DNA of 64,000 nucleotides from Aulostomus chinensis (Eukaryota > Chordata > Actinopteri > Syngnathiformes > Aulostomidae): assembly GCA_037954235.1 (NCBI GenBank), contig JBBMOA010000014.1, positions 24,838,273 to 24,902,272 on the forward strand, written 5' to 3'. Under the pieces are notes generated by a model, which did no database searches, was not told the DNA's origin, and saw nothing but the letters and a program-made list of their open reading frames with translations. A program made the position numbers and the translations under genes. Below, in pieces: positions 1 through 14,000 of the stretch (position 1 is the stretch's first letter; every line of letters begins with the position of its first letter).

Positions 1-974
1 TTCAGTTCCAAATGTAGCTGTGGTTCCTTCCCATTGCAAAGTTAAACGGCATTAATCATGTTAAAGAGCAAAGGTCTGATCGTCTGAACTCTGTATGTGC
101 CACCGCCTCACAGCTTCTTTCAAGACGAACCCCATCACAGGTCATCAGTATCAAAAGGTGCACATCGTGACTTTGATTTTATTTGTCCTGCTGCTTCATT
201 TGGTAAACATGACGATGTGATTCTGAGATTTCCCCGCTTGGAATAACACCAGAATCATTCTGTCTAACACACTTTTTTTTTTAATAGATTCTTCATATCC
301 CAGAATTTCAAATTAAAATAAAAACATTTAGAACCTTTATTTCTAAGAAAAAAGTTTAAAAAGTTCTTCCATTAATTGAGAAACTAATTCCAGACCTTCT
401 GCTTTTAGAAAGTGAACAGGATTAATGGATGTACATAAAAAATATCCATAATCAAACATAATAAAATTCTATGCTGGCAGAGTTACAAACTCACAGTTTA
501 CAAGGTTCAACTGAGTTCAGATGGTGAAAATGTTTAATCTTAAAGCAGCACTGAATGACGTTTCTTTTGGTGTGGGTGAACACAACAGTGACATACTGGT
601 AGCAGACTAGCTACTCCTGAGACAAATATCTGGCTCTGAAGCTGACGCATCCTCATGTTCACCACATAACCGTGTTCGTCTGTCCCAGCTAAAGCTTTTT
701 ATCTGACAGCTTACTGCTGTGGTGGACGATGACATTATGAGAGTGGTGACAATCCCCCAAAAGTTGTGGCTGGAAAACTGGACAACTTCATCTAGCTATA
801 AACTTCAGTTGTGGGGAGCCACAGAGTCAGGCGATAATTCTCAGTAGGATTGCTGCTACAGGCTGTGACACTCACAGTGCATCGTCATTTGTCATGAAAC
901 AAAAATAATGACATAAATGCATCCACCAAGCCTGACACATTTTTTTCCTTAACCCTAAAATAGTAAAAGGACAG

Positions 975-1165
975 TATTTGTATAATAGCTTTCTACTCTA
1001 CCGATAACTCAAAGTGCTTCACCCATTCACTGATGGCGACAGCATTAGTTAGGGTTCACTGTCTTGCTCAAGGACACCTCAACAAGGCCTCTGGAGGAGC
1101 TGGAGATCAAAACAGGACCCTTTTAATGACTACACAACCCACCAGACCCCCTGAGCAACAGCCAT
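975..1165. repeat. degenerate dispersed teleost repeat
   Basis: The segment has the layout of a very common fish interspersed repeat: a stretch like 'cacccattcactgatggcg', then 'agggttcactgtcttgctca' followed by 'aggacacctc', then a purine-rich end. The match is from memory and the copy is diverged. I cannot assign a transposon class. Confidence 0.5.
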
Positions 1166-3888
1166 CCACCAGAGGGGTAAGGATTTATTAGTGGTGCTTC
1201 CATCAGCAGGCTGTGACAGTGATGGGGCCAAGCTAATGACATCAAGCTGATGTGCTGCTGATGCTTCTAATCTACACTCAGAGAGCTGTGACCTAGTGGG
1301 CCTGATGACAGCGACACATACAGCAACTGTCTGTTTGCCATTAATCAGCCAGGCAGCAACCATCAGCCCTCACAATGCAGACAGGTCCTGGCGAGGTATG
1401 CATACAATGAGGGGACAGCCCAGGGAGAGTAGCCGAGGCATTCTGCACCGCATTCCTCAGGAGACCGTCGCAGAAGCTCCACACACACACCAGAAGAAAT
1501 GATCCCAGGGCAAAGGTTGATAAAGGAGGGTATGGTGAGAGAGCAAATTAAAAAGGAAACAGTTATTCACCTTTTTTTAAACATCAAGAAGTATCTGAGA
1601 TAACGGCAAAGACATTAGCAGCTCATCAGTGTTGTAAACACATTATTAGTGGCACAAGCTTTAGTTTTTGCCATCCTAATCGAAGAGGAATCCCACGGGT
1701 TTCTCCAAAAGCCCTCAATAACGCTTTACATTCAATAAACGCCCTTGACATTACACACGTTTTGGGTGAAGCAAGCCGTCTTGATGGACGATGTGCAGCT
1801 AACTGTGCATGGCCGGATCATAAGTCAATATTTCAATTTGACTGTGACCGCAACTCTCAGGTATCTAGAACCATCAGCTGCTCACACGATCAAACCTGAA
1901 ATACAAGTTCTCCTTCACGGGACGTGACTATGAAAACATCTGAATTAATACGGTGACGATGGGTTTGCCATATGATTGTAGAAACAGCGATGTTCACCAA
2001 TCTTTTTATCTTTTAACATTTCATAAAACATTGACAAAATTCATGAATGATTTCCTTACATGCTTTGTTGTTTCGAGGAAATCATCATAAACCCGAAGAT
2101 ATTTCGTTAACAATAACGAGCATCAAATCCTTCAGGACCTGAACAGACCTTTTTGTCTTGTGAGTAAATTGTACAACAACAATGAGTCCCCTCAGCTGTC
2201 ACAATCATATGAGTTGGGAAGTTTTAACCTCAGAGGGTTTTAACTCTTTCCATAACTGGCCGCTACAACTGTGGAAAATTCCAATGTGAGGATTCCAAGG
2301 ATTCCCTGTTATACAGAGGGTTAGGACATACAAAAACACCATAAATAATATGCAGAACACAATATAACAACCACTCCGAAATTATAAAATGCTAATTATT
2401 CCTCTCTACTTTAGAAAAAGAAATGCAGATTACAAAAACATTTTTCAAGTTTAAGTGCAAGACACACAACTTTGTTACTATAAAACCTATATTAAGTACT
2501 TGTGCATTTGAGAATTCAAACTTGACTAAATATTAGACCAGATTCCAAAATATTTGTGATGTCGCAAATTGTGCTCGTAACCCTACTTCCTAGAATCAAA
2601 TTTTCAATAAGCAGAGAGAAAATCAACATGATTAGATTTATTCTCTTCAGTGCTGCCAATTAAGCCCAGCACATGCAGACTTCCAAGAGAGAATTTAGAT
2701 GACAAAAATACACATCAGCCCTCACACTTGTCGGGGGGGCTTGATAGGCCTTATTTAAATAACACAGATTGCCTTTTGCTGCAGTCTTAATACAGCAATA
2801 CAGTCTTAAATACTTCAGCCTTCTGGTCACTCCAACTTCTGGTCATCGCGTGGAACAGGGAGCACAGGTTTTTGCTTTTGCTTTACCTCAGAAAAAATGG
2901 GGGATCCTCAGATCATCATATAAGGTTCCATAAAACACAACATCAAATCATGACCAAAATTATTTAGATTAACATCTTCATCAATGAATGTGGAAAGACC
3001 ATGTCTAGCTCGAAAATTCAATTTAATTCTCCAATGATATCCAAACCCTCTGCCTTTGCTACCATCTTCTCAAAATATTTGAATAAAATACAAGGCCTAA
3101 ACTGAATCCTTCTAGTTTTTTTCCTCTGTGTGTGTGTGTGTGATCCGACTCTCCTAATCAACTGACAGCTCAACACTATTACGATATTATTTGTCACGTC
3201 TCACTGCTTGTTACAAGGCAAGCACCCAGGTGGGTGCCTATCAACAAAAAAGTGCCGCACATCCTTGATAGCACCTGTCTCGACATGCAGCCATTTTTAA
3301 ATACCTGCACAATCGACGAGAGAGCGCCAGCAGCATGGTGACAGTTAAAGGAGGTGACTCAACCATGCGCACAGAGCCAAAGATACAAGGACAAGACAAA
3401 CACAAGCACACTCCCCACCAGCTCCTGCTCCAAGTGTTTGTTGAAGGTAAACAAATGTCCAGACATTAAGTGCACTAGTAAATGCTTAAAGAACACTCAG
3501 ACAGGACAGCCACACACCTTCGCCGTCAGGTTTCATCTCAATAATGAGTAAGTGAGGAGTGATGACTGGAAGAACAGCAAGCTGAGTCGAGAGAAAGCAT
3601 TCCCAGGCAGTAATTGCTATATATGTTGGATTACAGCTGTTGTAACACAAGAGGCTTTGGATGGGAAGTCATGTGATGTCAGAGAGTCAGTCCAGTCCTG
3701 AACTGTCCTCTTACCTCCCAAGGGAGTCAGAGGCATGAAGGAAAACACGTCCTCTCCCAGATCTGAATCAGAGAATAACTGAATGTCTGGTTTGTTGTGC
3801 AGTCTTGTGACAGAAGCCTCTGTTTTTCCAAGTCATGTCTTGGTCTGGGGAGACGGTAATCGCTGCGCCACAGACTCATACAGATGAA

Positions 3889-3889
<1 letters not shown>

Positions 3890-3955
<66 letters not shown>

Positions 3956-3991
3956 GCACGCACACGCACACACACACACACACACACACAC
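3890..3991. repeat. (AC)n microsatellite, about 100 bp, interrupted by GC steps
   Basis: About 50 AC dinucleotides run almost without interruption, with a short block where CGCACG replaces CACACA near 3,951-3,967. It creates long spurious His/Thr and Cys/Val reading frames on the two strands that should not be called genes. Confidence 0.98.
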
Positions 3992-6085
3992 TGAAGTCGA
4001 CAGCAGAGGAAGGGCAATATTGGCTGAGTACAGTCGGGAAATAAACTAACTGCTCTTCATGTATCAGCATATTTTCAGGACCCTTCTTTGGAATATGAAA
4101 TAATGACCCCAAAGAGCAACATGACATGGGTTAAAAGGATGCTCTATTATTCAGTTTTTCCCCTCAGTCGGAAAAAAATAATTGTGTCATGTTCTTGTTG
4201 GACTGACACAGTAACCCTGGCTCAACTACTGTCTGCTGACGCTGTGACCTGGTAACCAGCCAGCGGGGTAGATGCCACTGTGGTATACAACTCTCTTGTC
4301 ATTAAAAAGGACCTCCTAAGCCGTGACTGTCAGGAGGATTCGGCAGCAGCACGGCGCTATGGATGGCGATGTCAGTCATCTGACATTCCACCTTTGACCC
4401 TCACTGGAATATCACCACCATCCCAGCCCACAACATTTCAGACAGACATTTGTGGTCCACAGAGGATTCATTTACCTTATAACTTCATTGCATTTATATG
4501 ATTCACATTTGTGGTTCTGTAGAAAATGTCCCAACTGCTACTGGAAGGATATGAACACAAAATTTACCAAGAAATTTGGGGAACATAATCATGTCCCTCA
4601 CAGGAGACATTGTGGGAAGGTCTGGTGTTCCTTTAGCTTTGCATATAATGTCATCATCAGGTACAATGTCCACGTGCTCCACTGTTCATGACCAAATCCT
4701 CACAAAAAGTGTGACAATCACCGCAGCTTGGCTTTCTTTCCAGTGAGCAGCAACATATTTGCTTTCTTTAGCATGTTAGCATCACATGGTTTATAAAGGC
4801 AGGTGGTGCAAATGTTTACTAGAGTACCCTCAAAACCCCCCTTTCAGCTTTTTAGGTTCCACTGTGGTGTAGACTCATAAGCTCGAGTAATAATTCTGCA
4901 GCTGTTTGATTGCAGCCTAAATTCAGAAACCCCCAAAACATCGACCACAGCGGAACAACACCTGAGAAGAATGAAGCACAATCACAGAAATCATCAAGAA
5001 TTTACGTCACGATCCAGCTGTCACTAAATCACTACATCGCCACAAGGCCAGTTCAGAAGAACCGGCAATGGCCAGCAGTTTTTCGGCGCAGCTCTGACAT
5101 ACACCAGAATATGAGCTTGCATTGAGCCACATGGAGATGTCAGTTTGGTCGCAGTAGCCTTTTAGCTGCATCACTTAGTTTTTATTCTCAAGCCTGGTGA
5201 TTCAGAGACAAATGCTGACTTTGTTCAAACTATAAACCAGCTAACCAAGGTAGACGGCTGAGTGATAGATGACTCTTAGAGAATAGGGATCAGCCCAACT
5301 CTAATATAAAGAATTGTTTTCACTCACTAAAATCAATGTTGGCCCCAGTATTCCATTATCGGTCAGGTAGTATGGTTAGCTAGGCTCAGCAGTAAAAACA
5401 AGTAAGTTATTCTTTGTGCAAAACGTTGAAACATTCATGATCCTCTTTCATTCAAAGAGGAAACAGAAAATGAGATATCTGAAATAGAAAGAGAATGACG
5501 GGCATGTTCAGCTGTGGAGGACTTAAATGCTGCAGGGCCTGCTTGACTCTCACGACTTCCCTGATAAATATATTCAGTTGTCAAAGACATCCGCTAATTC
5601 TAGAATAATCTGTGCCATCCTGGGCTGTCTCAGAGGATATTTCTATCTGCAGCAGCCCCCTTTTGCCCGGCGACGAGCTGGTGCATGAGAAAGGCATGTG
5701 AAACTGGAGTCTGGGCTGTCGGACCCCGTCTGGTCGGGTCATCCCCATCAGCAGCAGCAGCTCCTCAGCCTTTGTTCCTCAACCACAACAATGTGCAAGC
5801 CAAGAAGTGCCAAACGTATGACTGCATGACACCAAAAATAATATTCCTTGGTATATTTAATTATGGAAGCCAAGATGCTACCGGCTAACTGTCCCCTTTA
5901 ATCACCACACCAGCAAACTAACCTGACAGCAGCAGACAAGCTGTTCATACGGTTCAGAGTGCTGCTGTCCATCATATACTTCAGCCAGTTGACATTAAAG
6001 CCTAAACAACATCGTACATGAAGCAACACAATTCTGCAGGTTGCCGTTTTGACCTCTTGCTTTCCTTCTGTTAGCTCTTCTCCTT

Positions 6086-6104
6086 GGGGGGGGGGGGGGG
6101 GGGG
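6086..6104. repeat. G homopolymer (19 bases)
   Basis: An uninterrupted run of 19 G lies inside wwc3 intron 1. The length of such runs is a frequent sequencing or assembly error. Confidence 0.95.
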
Positions 6105-8798
6105 CAGACATTGAGAGAAAAAGAAAGGCCACAAGTGTTGTTGCACTAATGCCGTTCTGTGTTAAAAAAGGAACGGGACAACAACTTTGTGAGGAATGTC
6201 ACTTATGCTCAGCCTCTCTGGGGACCTGGGGCAGCATTTCAGAGCCCGGCTCAAAGCAGCTGATAGACAGACGGACCCGCTTCTCCCTTTATCTGTCAAA
6301 TCTTATGGAAATAGGTCTACTATAAGTAGACCGCCATCTCTGTCTCTGTGCACATTTAGACAGCGTCTGGACACATGGGAAGGGCTTTTCTCTCTGGGTT
6401 GGGTCAACGATGACAAGAGCAGAACAGTCATGACAGCTTTCTGCCAGGCTGGAAGGACTGTCCAACTGAGAGGAGTAAATATTGAGGTGGGGTGGGGCGC
6501 ACAAACGTTGAGAAAACCCCTGCCATCCTCCAGCCTGGGTGAGACACATGAATCTAAAGCGAGTAGCTAGGGCCTCCGTCATGAAGCAAGACATGCGAGT
6601 TAGTGAGACAATTTCAGCCTCTCAAAAGCAGTTCACCTATTCCTGAACAACAGTTTCCTCCATCAACTCCCAGACATGGAGAGAGTTCTGTTTTTTTCAT
6701 TACTCCAAAGCAGGAGTCTAAACAAACTGGTACTGTGGGGAGGTTTTGGTCGATCACACCGTTGTCTTTTGTTCCTGTCCACTTATTTAGACTTTTTGGA
6801 AATTATTTCATAAATATTGGGTTTCAGTATTGGTACAATCTCTACATCCCTTTACCTTGGTTTCATTACTGACATGCTATGTTAAGATGATTCCCACCCC
6901 TTAAAGGTTTTGTTGGCAGCTGGTATAAAGGCTATCACAAGGTGCTGGCTTCAGAAAAATGTGTCTGATGACCATGTCTGTCAATATTGTTGAGCATTTT
7001 TATCTTCAGGAACAGATGACTTACACCCCACCATTAGAAAAAGAGTGACAAGTTATGGAGAAATGGTGTTTATTTAGCACCTCAGGCAGATTTCTTATAA
7101 ATATTGCACAATAAGTTTTTTTTCCCTCAGTCTGAGAAAAGTTGCCACAATTCAGAGATTGACCCTTGATTTACCCTAAATAAATAAAAGTAAAAAATAA
7201 CATCAGGCAGTTCACTTTTTGATGGGACTTTAATTCAGAGGGAGAGTTTGATAATTGAAACACAACGTGGCCAGCGTGCATTGTAAACCTGTATGCGTTT
7301 TGATACTATTTATCACGGCCGAGTGTGGGGATCTGGAGGCATTAAACCAGTGTTTTACATTTCACAGTGATTGGCCCTTCTGCTTTGGTAAGTGGGATAT
7401 GTCAATCACCACGGTAACCTATGTCAGGATCAGACTATAGATTCTAAACCAATAAAATCCCATGGAGAGAGACTAATCCTCTAATGAAGTTTCTGGGATG
7501 TCCCACTATGGAGAGTCTTGCTTTTTGCGTCTTTTTAGGCTTTTTTTCTTTTGGTGTGACAATTCTTGCAGCGTGCGGCCATACGATGTTGACCAATAGG
7601 ATGGCAGCTCTCTCTGATGCACTCATGTAAACATCACGGTGAAGACGAAGGATGCATCTGTTGCTGCTGTCAGGCGTAACACCGAGACCAAGGAAAGATT
7701 TGTTGAACTGTGGTATTTCCCTGCCGTTCTGACCTCTCCTCAAGGGATCAACCTTACCATGGCAGCTGAGTAATAACGTTAGCTCTCTGCTACAGTAGCA
7801 TCATGTTATACTGCTGAATATTTTCTGCTATGGGGTCCACAATCACTTCTTCTTCTTTTTTCAGAACACAAGACTGCCAGCATCAGACACTTCCGTTGCC
7901 ATGATTGACAATATCTCTTGACGCTCCACGTGGATGACCTGGACTAGAGGGGTCCAGCAAGATGGCTGACGGCTCTTGTGCTTTTGCTAGTTTCTCGCCT
8001 GAGACACATCAATGTCCAATGTGATTTGATGATTCTGACATTACCACTGTGAAAGGCAAAAGTACGGCGTTGTCTGATCCTGCAGACCTAACCTGCTCCG
8101 GAGCAGATTCAAGATAAAGAGAACAAAGACCAGACGCTGATTAAAGCGAAAAAGTCTTGAACTCGTTGACCTGACATGATCTGCAAGGCGACATATTTAC
8201 GAGTTTAGTTTGTTTTTTTATTCAGTCTTAGTTTTATGGGTTTCAGTAACTGTGGGTGTGTTGCTTTTAGCCTGATTTAATTCATCATGTTTGTTAAGGA
8301 TGATGGTTTATTCTTCCCGAGGGAAGTTGGAGGCCCTTGTGTATGTGACCCGTCATCTGAAGACAAAGCAGCAACTTTGTATGCGCGTGCTCACAACTGG
8401 CTCAAGAAAACCTGGGTTGAATGAACGAGCTCATAGCCACCATTGCAACACTGCTCTGTCAAAGACAGCTAACCCAAAGATATCCTCGACAAGTTTTTGA
8501 TGAAGTCGCCTGGTTAGCTTTGCAGAAATAATGTAAACAGTTTTAGACCAGGACTCCTCCATGAACTAGCTCAGCTGTACAGTAAAGTCCCCCTGCAGTC
8601 AAAAATGTTAATATTCTAGTTCCTACATTTAAATGTCGGAGCCATGTGTTGAGTTTGACACTGGATGGAATACTGTTCTCACATTTAGTAGTCAAAGTGG
8701 GAATTTGTTCAGTGAAAATCTGACTTTAAAATGCGGTCCCATGACCATAATTTGTGATATCACACATATTATGGAAGTTGTTCCTGGTCCAAAATTCA

Positions 8799-8808
8799 GC
8801 GCGCGCAT

Positions 8809-8839
<31 letters not shown>
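8799..8839. repeat. (GC)n/(AC)n alternating purine-pyrimidine tract
   Basis: A short GC-alternating block containing GCGCGCATGTGCGCGCGCGC passes directly into AC repeats. The whole tract alternates purine and pyrimidine, the composition that most readily adopts left-handed DNA. Confidence 0.95.
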
Positions 8840-11800
8840 AAACGTGGAACTTTATACAGAAAGAAAAAGAGACATTACAGAAGTAGGAGACATCTTGTGT
8901 CCAGAAGTTAAACACATGAAACGAAAAATAGCTTTGTATTTATGTAATCTGGAATTTTTAAAGACAGCAAAAAGGTGTTGTTTTAAGGATTCTAAATGTG
9001 ATAATCATTGTTTTTCTGCACATTTTAAGACACTCAGTAGCATTTATGAGTATCGCTGTAAATATCAATACATGCGTGAGGAGATCTTTGAGATAAACTA
9101 AGTTGCTTCATATTTGGAGCACAGATATGAGGGTTGTGCCATTCTGGCAGCTGTATCACATCTGTCTGCACACTTACCATTGCTGAAAAATTCTGTACGT
9201 ATGAACTCTTTGTAAAGTTGTTATATCTGTTTACAACTACATTTAAGTGTGTTACAAACAAGTTACTGTGTTTCATACAGATGTCAGCCAAGTGCTGAAT
9301 TTACATCTAAAATGTACTCTTGGGTACATACAGGCTACAAAAAAAAGGCTGAACCAGTGTTGTCATCTCCATTATTCTTTGTTTTTGAATAAGAATTGTG
9401 CAGCTATGTGGAAGGGAAAAACAACAATGGAGGCCCACAGCTCTGAGCTAGTCCAGTGAGTTTGGCATGTCCTGTTTAGGTAGCATTCTTCACAATATAC
9501 ACATTAAACACAAGCAACCTTCATGTCCTGGCTGCACACTCAACTTGAGAGTGAATGCAAAGTTCGACCTTGAGAAATGTATTTTGCTGGCTTTTTAATT
9601 GTTGCATATTATTTGACTTTGAAGTGAAGAACCTAGGGGTGCTGGACATCAGAGGCATGCTTAAGTGAAAATATAGGTGGTAGGAGGTTTGAACTTCCAA
9701 AACTCAGAGCGAGGTGAAAGACAAAACTTATTGTCTTCTTGTGAGAAATAACACAGGAAACACACGAGCAAAATGACACCAGATCAAGTGATGTCGTGTT
9801 CGTACCCTCCCCCCACTAACAGACAAAAAAGAGCCATCATAATGAAAACACTGGGGGAAGCAAAATGAAAGCCGGGTTCGGCGCATGTGAATAACCTTTC
9901 GGTGCTGCGAGCACAGCTCACCCTTTCCAGAATAATTGAATTTGGTGTGCTTTGTGACCAAGTATAAAGGCCTCCCTTTGGTGAGCGGCAGGCCGGCCAT
10001 GGCTGTTGCATAACAGAGCTAATAAAGGAGGCCTACCGGGCCCAGGATGGAGAGGAGGAGGCAGACACGTGGGAACTGCCTCTGTTCTGCTGCTTTGTCT
10101 GGGGCTGCAAGCAAGCAGAGCCCCTGGGCATTAGTGTAGGCATGCCTGACATAACGCTCATTCCAGAGCCACAAAACAGCCCCGCAGAAATGCTTGGCTT
10201 ATCTGCAGAGGCTGGCAGGGCTGCCCCTGACCTGCTCGAGCTGTCCGCACACCTTAGAGACATTGGGGTAAAGGTAATAAGTGCAGGAAATACACAGGAT
10301 TTGCAAAGCGTGAGGTTTAATTCCCTCTTGATGTTGGGAATAGAGCCCTAATCATAGACGGATACAATAATCTGCTGTTCTACGTTGAAATAAACTGTGT
10401 GTAAACTGAGAAGGCATCAGTTTCCCAGGTATCTGCACACTGCTTTCACACATCGCTCCAATTTTTCTCTACATGCTGTCATCTAACCAAAACAGCTCCT
10501 TCCAGCCGCAGATACAACCAGCAGGAACAAACTTGAACTATGGCTGGTGCACAGCTGCACTGCAGCACATCTCCATCATCACCGACAATTATGTTGTGGC
10601 TCAAAGGCCCTTGAGTTTGAGTGATTACTTGATAAATCCGCCATTTATACGCCTCTTTAAAAGGGTCAGCAGACTTGAGCCTCAAACACATCAGATGACC
10701 CACGCTGGGAGCGGCGCGACACACCAGATCACGGGACGGCGGTACCTGCACAACATATATTCACGAAAGCTGTAATACTGGGGTTTTGTTTCTTGAGAAG
10801 TTCAGAGACGTTCAAGGAATTTCCTGAGGTGACAGTCTCACAAAAGTAGGGCGCAAGTACAAGTTTAGTTGCTGCAAAATAAGGACCCCTTTCAGCCATC
10901 AATCAAACTGATGATTATCACATGAAACTGTATCCTCTAAAAAAAAAAAAGGCGAACTTCATGGATGATTTTTTTTTGTTTGTTTGTGCCTAAATCTGAT
11001 ATGTAGACATTTTACAACCTATTGGGTAGCAAACATTTACCGATGTTGATGTGACCTGCATAAAACAATTTATATATTATTCACATCTTGTATATACTTT
11101 TAAACACAGGGTTAACATTGTAAATTTAACAAAGTGAGGTTATTATTCATTCCCAAGACATTTAGAAAAGCCTTAAATCATATATTCCCCGCATTTTCCT
11201 CCTAATTCAACAACAGATGCAAAACTGGGCTGACATATATAATCCACTGGGCTGATATAATTGTAAAAAAAAAAAGACCAATATCTGCAGAAACCATTTA
11301 TGTGCCAATATCATCATACAACCCTGGTGTGATTCACAATTTCCTTCACCAGATTGTCTCGTCAACATCCCAAAGACAGTCTGGCCACACAGAGCAGAAC
11401 ATCCTCCTAACAGAGCCACTGAAACAAGGGAATGTTTTACCAACTTCCAAAATAGATGCTCCTTCATTTTCATTAAGCGTTTCAGCTCTTCCTACATCAG
11501 TTCAAACTAATCTTCATCCTGGCGAACATTAAGATGTCCAAAAGGAGCCACATCGTTTTAAAAAAACCCAAACATTCAAAAAAAACAACTGCACTCTTCA
11601 CTTCTCTTCTTCTAATTCCTTGTGACACATCTAAGGAATCTGCTCACGGTCACTTTCTAACCAAGTCTCTGGCTTGTACATTATCTCTTGTGGCAGAGCG
11701 TCACACTCCATTACAGTCTGCAACTCGTGACGATGATGATGACCTACAATAACATGCAGCTGATACCAGACAATCCTCAACTACCAGCTCTTGATTCTCG

Positions 11801-13362
11801 CTGCGCTTCAACAGATCAGCCGTCAAACCCGGCTGCGGGTGAGACTCGCTGCGTTCGTCTCCATGCATCTATCAGCAGCTGTTACAAAGAAGGACGTTTG
11901 TTAAGAGCGGCAACACAGAACCAATAGCTGACACATTGTTGTATCCTGCACGTTGGAGGAAAAGTCAGCCTGAGCTCTGCATCGTGGCGTGATTTATTGG
12001 AAAGTCTGTATCAGGTGGTGACTGCAGACATTCCTCTGGCCGGGATCCCCTTTAAATCACTGAGCGAGCACCCGAACGAATGCACAAACCATTCTTCAGT
12101 AATGCAAATGCAAAACAAAAAACAAACCTATCCACCACCCCCCTCGGATGCTGACGATGAGATCTTGTGAAACTGCTATCAGCCTCACATAACAATGGTT
12201 AATCAACTCGCAGGGAGGAGGGGGCCTTCCAGGAAATCAATTTTTTTTTCCTTATCTTGATGGCATGCACGTACTACACAGTCAAAATCAGCGTTATGAA
12301 ATCTACTTGAAAATGTCCACGTTTAAAGAGGAAGGGACAAGCAAAGTTACATGGTCAAATGTGACTCATAACTCCGATTCCAGTGCCTTCCCCTCCTCAT
12401 ACAGGAATTACAGTTGCAATCAAAGATAGAATTCCCAGTAATCTCACTGCTCAGAGTGCCTGATCGAGCCCGTTTCTGGGCCGGTGAAATCCCAGTCCCC
12501 ACAAAAGCACATCCTTGCAGCTTTCCCAGTGGCCCAACAAGCATTCCTCACATATTTTCACAAAGATTTCTGGGAGTTGGAGTTCACAGTGCTTGCCCTG
12601 CTACTCTCTCCGCTCTCCAATCCAGTGAAACATTTTCAGTTTTTTGGGGTTGCTGTTGTTGGGTTTTTTTTGGAAGTGAAGTGCAACTTTATGGAGCAGA
12701 CATGAGAGCTGCACTTGACACACAGTCTTTAGGAGGTGTCTTTTATACAAAGGGTAAGAAAGGAAAGGGGGTGGGGGGGTAACAATAGCTCTCTGTTAGG
12801 TGTGCGAAGCAGGAATGTTTCAGGTCACTAGAAGTCATAAATCTACTGAGCCAAATGATGAGTGTAAACGAGGGCTGAGACAGACATCAAGTTTCCTCTT
12901 CCATGAAGAACAGACAGATTAATCTCAGGTTTCACGAGTGGAGACTAAATGCAACCTAGAAACACAGCAAACCGGGAGGGTTGCTGAGGTCTACTACCGC
13001 GTCCAAACCGGTTAGATTTGACGTTTAAAGCAGCACATTGATAACCCGGGAGATGAGCTGGGAGGCGGCAGCACGGTGTGCTACCATGGGCGTTACATCC
13101 CGTGTTTGTATGGGAACTTCTTCAGGAGGTGGAGAGGCCAACTGCTGCCAAATCTCAGCTGATTCATCCGTCGCTGCTACACTTTTAATCATAACCTCGT
13201 AACATATCATGTTAAAGGGACTGGAGGGACCTTTACTGCCCTGGCCCGGGGGCTGAACCACCCTGCCGGGCATCCCCTCCTGTTAATCAAGTTTGTTAAA
13301 AGCAAGTAATCTTCCATTATAAGAGTGAGCATAATCCCAGTGCTCCCAGGCCTTTAGCATAC

Positions 13363-13508
13363 CTATCTCTGGGGTCAATCCATGAAGTTTGCCGGGTGTT
13401 GTGGTCGATGAAAAACACTCTGCCATCGTAGTCCCGGGCTTCCTCCCAGCCCGCGGGCAGCGGCAGCTCCGAGCTCTCTCTCCGCTTACCGCCGCTGACC
13501 CACGGCAT
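13363..13508 (-). CDS. wwc3: WWC3 (KIBRA family) exon 1, first WW domain
   Basis: This is the first coding exon of a WWC/KIBRA-family scaffold, which acts at cell junctions and the cortex to promote Hippo (LATS-YAP) signalling. The ATG at 13,508 starts a peptide beginning MPWVSGGKRRESSELPLPAG. A WW domain follows at about residues 15-48, with its two signature tryptophans at W21 and W43 and the core motif FFIDHNTRQTSWIDPRD. After 48 codons plus two bases the exon ends AG|GTATGC, a good donor that splits the next Arg codon. The family's second WW domain is on a separate exon, off the window. The N-terminus MPWxSGG resembles WWC3 rather than WWC1 or WWC2, and the neighbours (cldn34, shroom2) agree with the human WWC3 locus. 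The gene is partial here only because the window ends. G at -3 of the ATG gives an acceptable start context. Confidence 0.93.
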
Positions 13509-14000
13509 AGCGTCGGGATGGTGAGAGGGCTCAAGCCCACTGCCCTGCTTCTTATCCCCCCGAAGAAGTCGGTCTTCACTGCATTACAACAAACTCTACC
13601 TCGACGCACTTGTCGGCGCAAACAACGGAGACGTAAATAAAAAACTTTCCACCGAAGTTGTCCGTCGAAACAGTCCCGCTGGAGGTACATCCACGTTTCT
13701 TTCAACACCCCCCCCCCCCCCGAAAAAAAAAACTAGCGCAGCACTCTCACGGTCCTCTGTCCTCCATGTTCGCCTCCTCCACCATATTTCATTCCTCCGT
13801 GTCCATATTCGGGAAGGACCGCATTTGCATAAACGGTCGGACGTACGAGCGAGCTCCTCCGTCCAATGGGGAAACTTCGCTTCTCGGCACTTTCCAGCTT
13901 CTTAACGCAGCAAACACACGCCGGATGACTTTAGTGCGGCGGTTGAGCCCGACCGCTGTTCAGCTAGTTTGGGCTAAAGAGGCGACGATAACTGTTAGCA
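13509..14000 (-). promoter_or_regulatory. wwc3: wwc3 5' leader and CpG-containing promoter region
   Basis: Upstream of the wwc3 ATG (increasing coordinates) the DNA becomes richer in CG dinucleotides than the AT-rich flanks, notably across 13,420-13,990. It contains a 14-base C run followed by A (13,708-13,730). It also has the octamer ATTTGCAT near 13,824 and CCAAT near 13,864 (an inverted CCAAT box relative to wwc3). No clear TATA box is visible. The transcription start cannot be fixed from sequence alone. Confidence 0.55.

Larger units (their letters stand above)
1..13362 (-). other. wwc3: wwc3 intron 1 (5' part of the intron; continues off the left edge)
   Basis: This stretch follows the splice donor of wwc3 exon 1 on the minus strand, so it is intronic. 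I looked for the next expected WWC exon, which carries the second WW domain, and for coiled-coil or C2 coding sequence. I found none on either strand. Open frames here are short, lack conserved motifs and often overlap simple repeats. Contents worth naming are a degenerate dispersed repeat near 1 kb, an AC microsatellite at 3.9 kb, a 19-base G run at 6.09 kb and a GC/AC alternating tract at 8.8 kb. A long first intron is common in WWC genes, so the absence of exon 2 is not alarming. Confidence 0.8.

Noticed and set aside
3727..4127. Long His/Thr and Cys/Val open frames on both strands
   Set aside because: They are translations of the AC microsatellite at 3,890-3,991 with short random flanks.
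6196..6594. Overlapping frames of 124 and 101 codons in wwc3 intron 1
   Set aside because: There is no recognisable domain, no supporting splice sites and a composition like the surrounding intron.
13283..13708. 141-codon minus-strand frame overlapping wwc3 exon 1
   Set aside because: It is in a different frame from the WW-domain peptide and runs through leader and intron; only the MPWVSGG frame is conserved.
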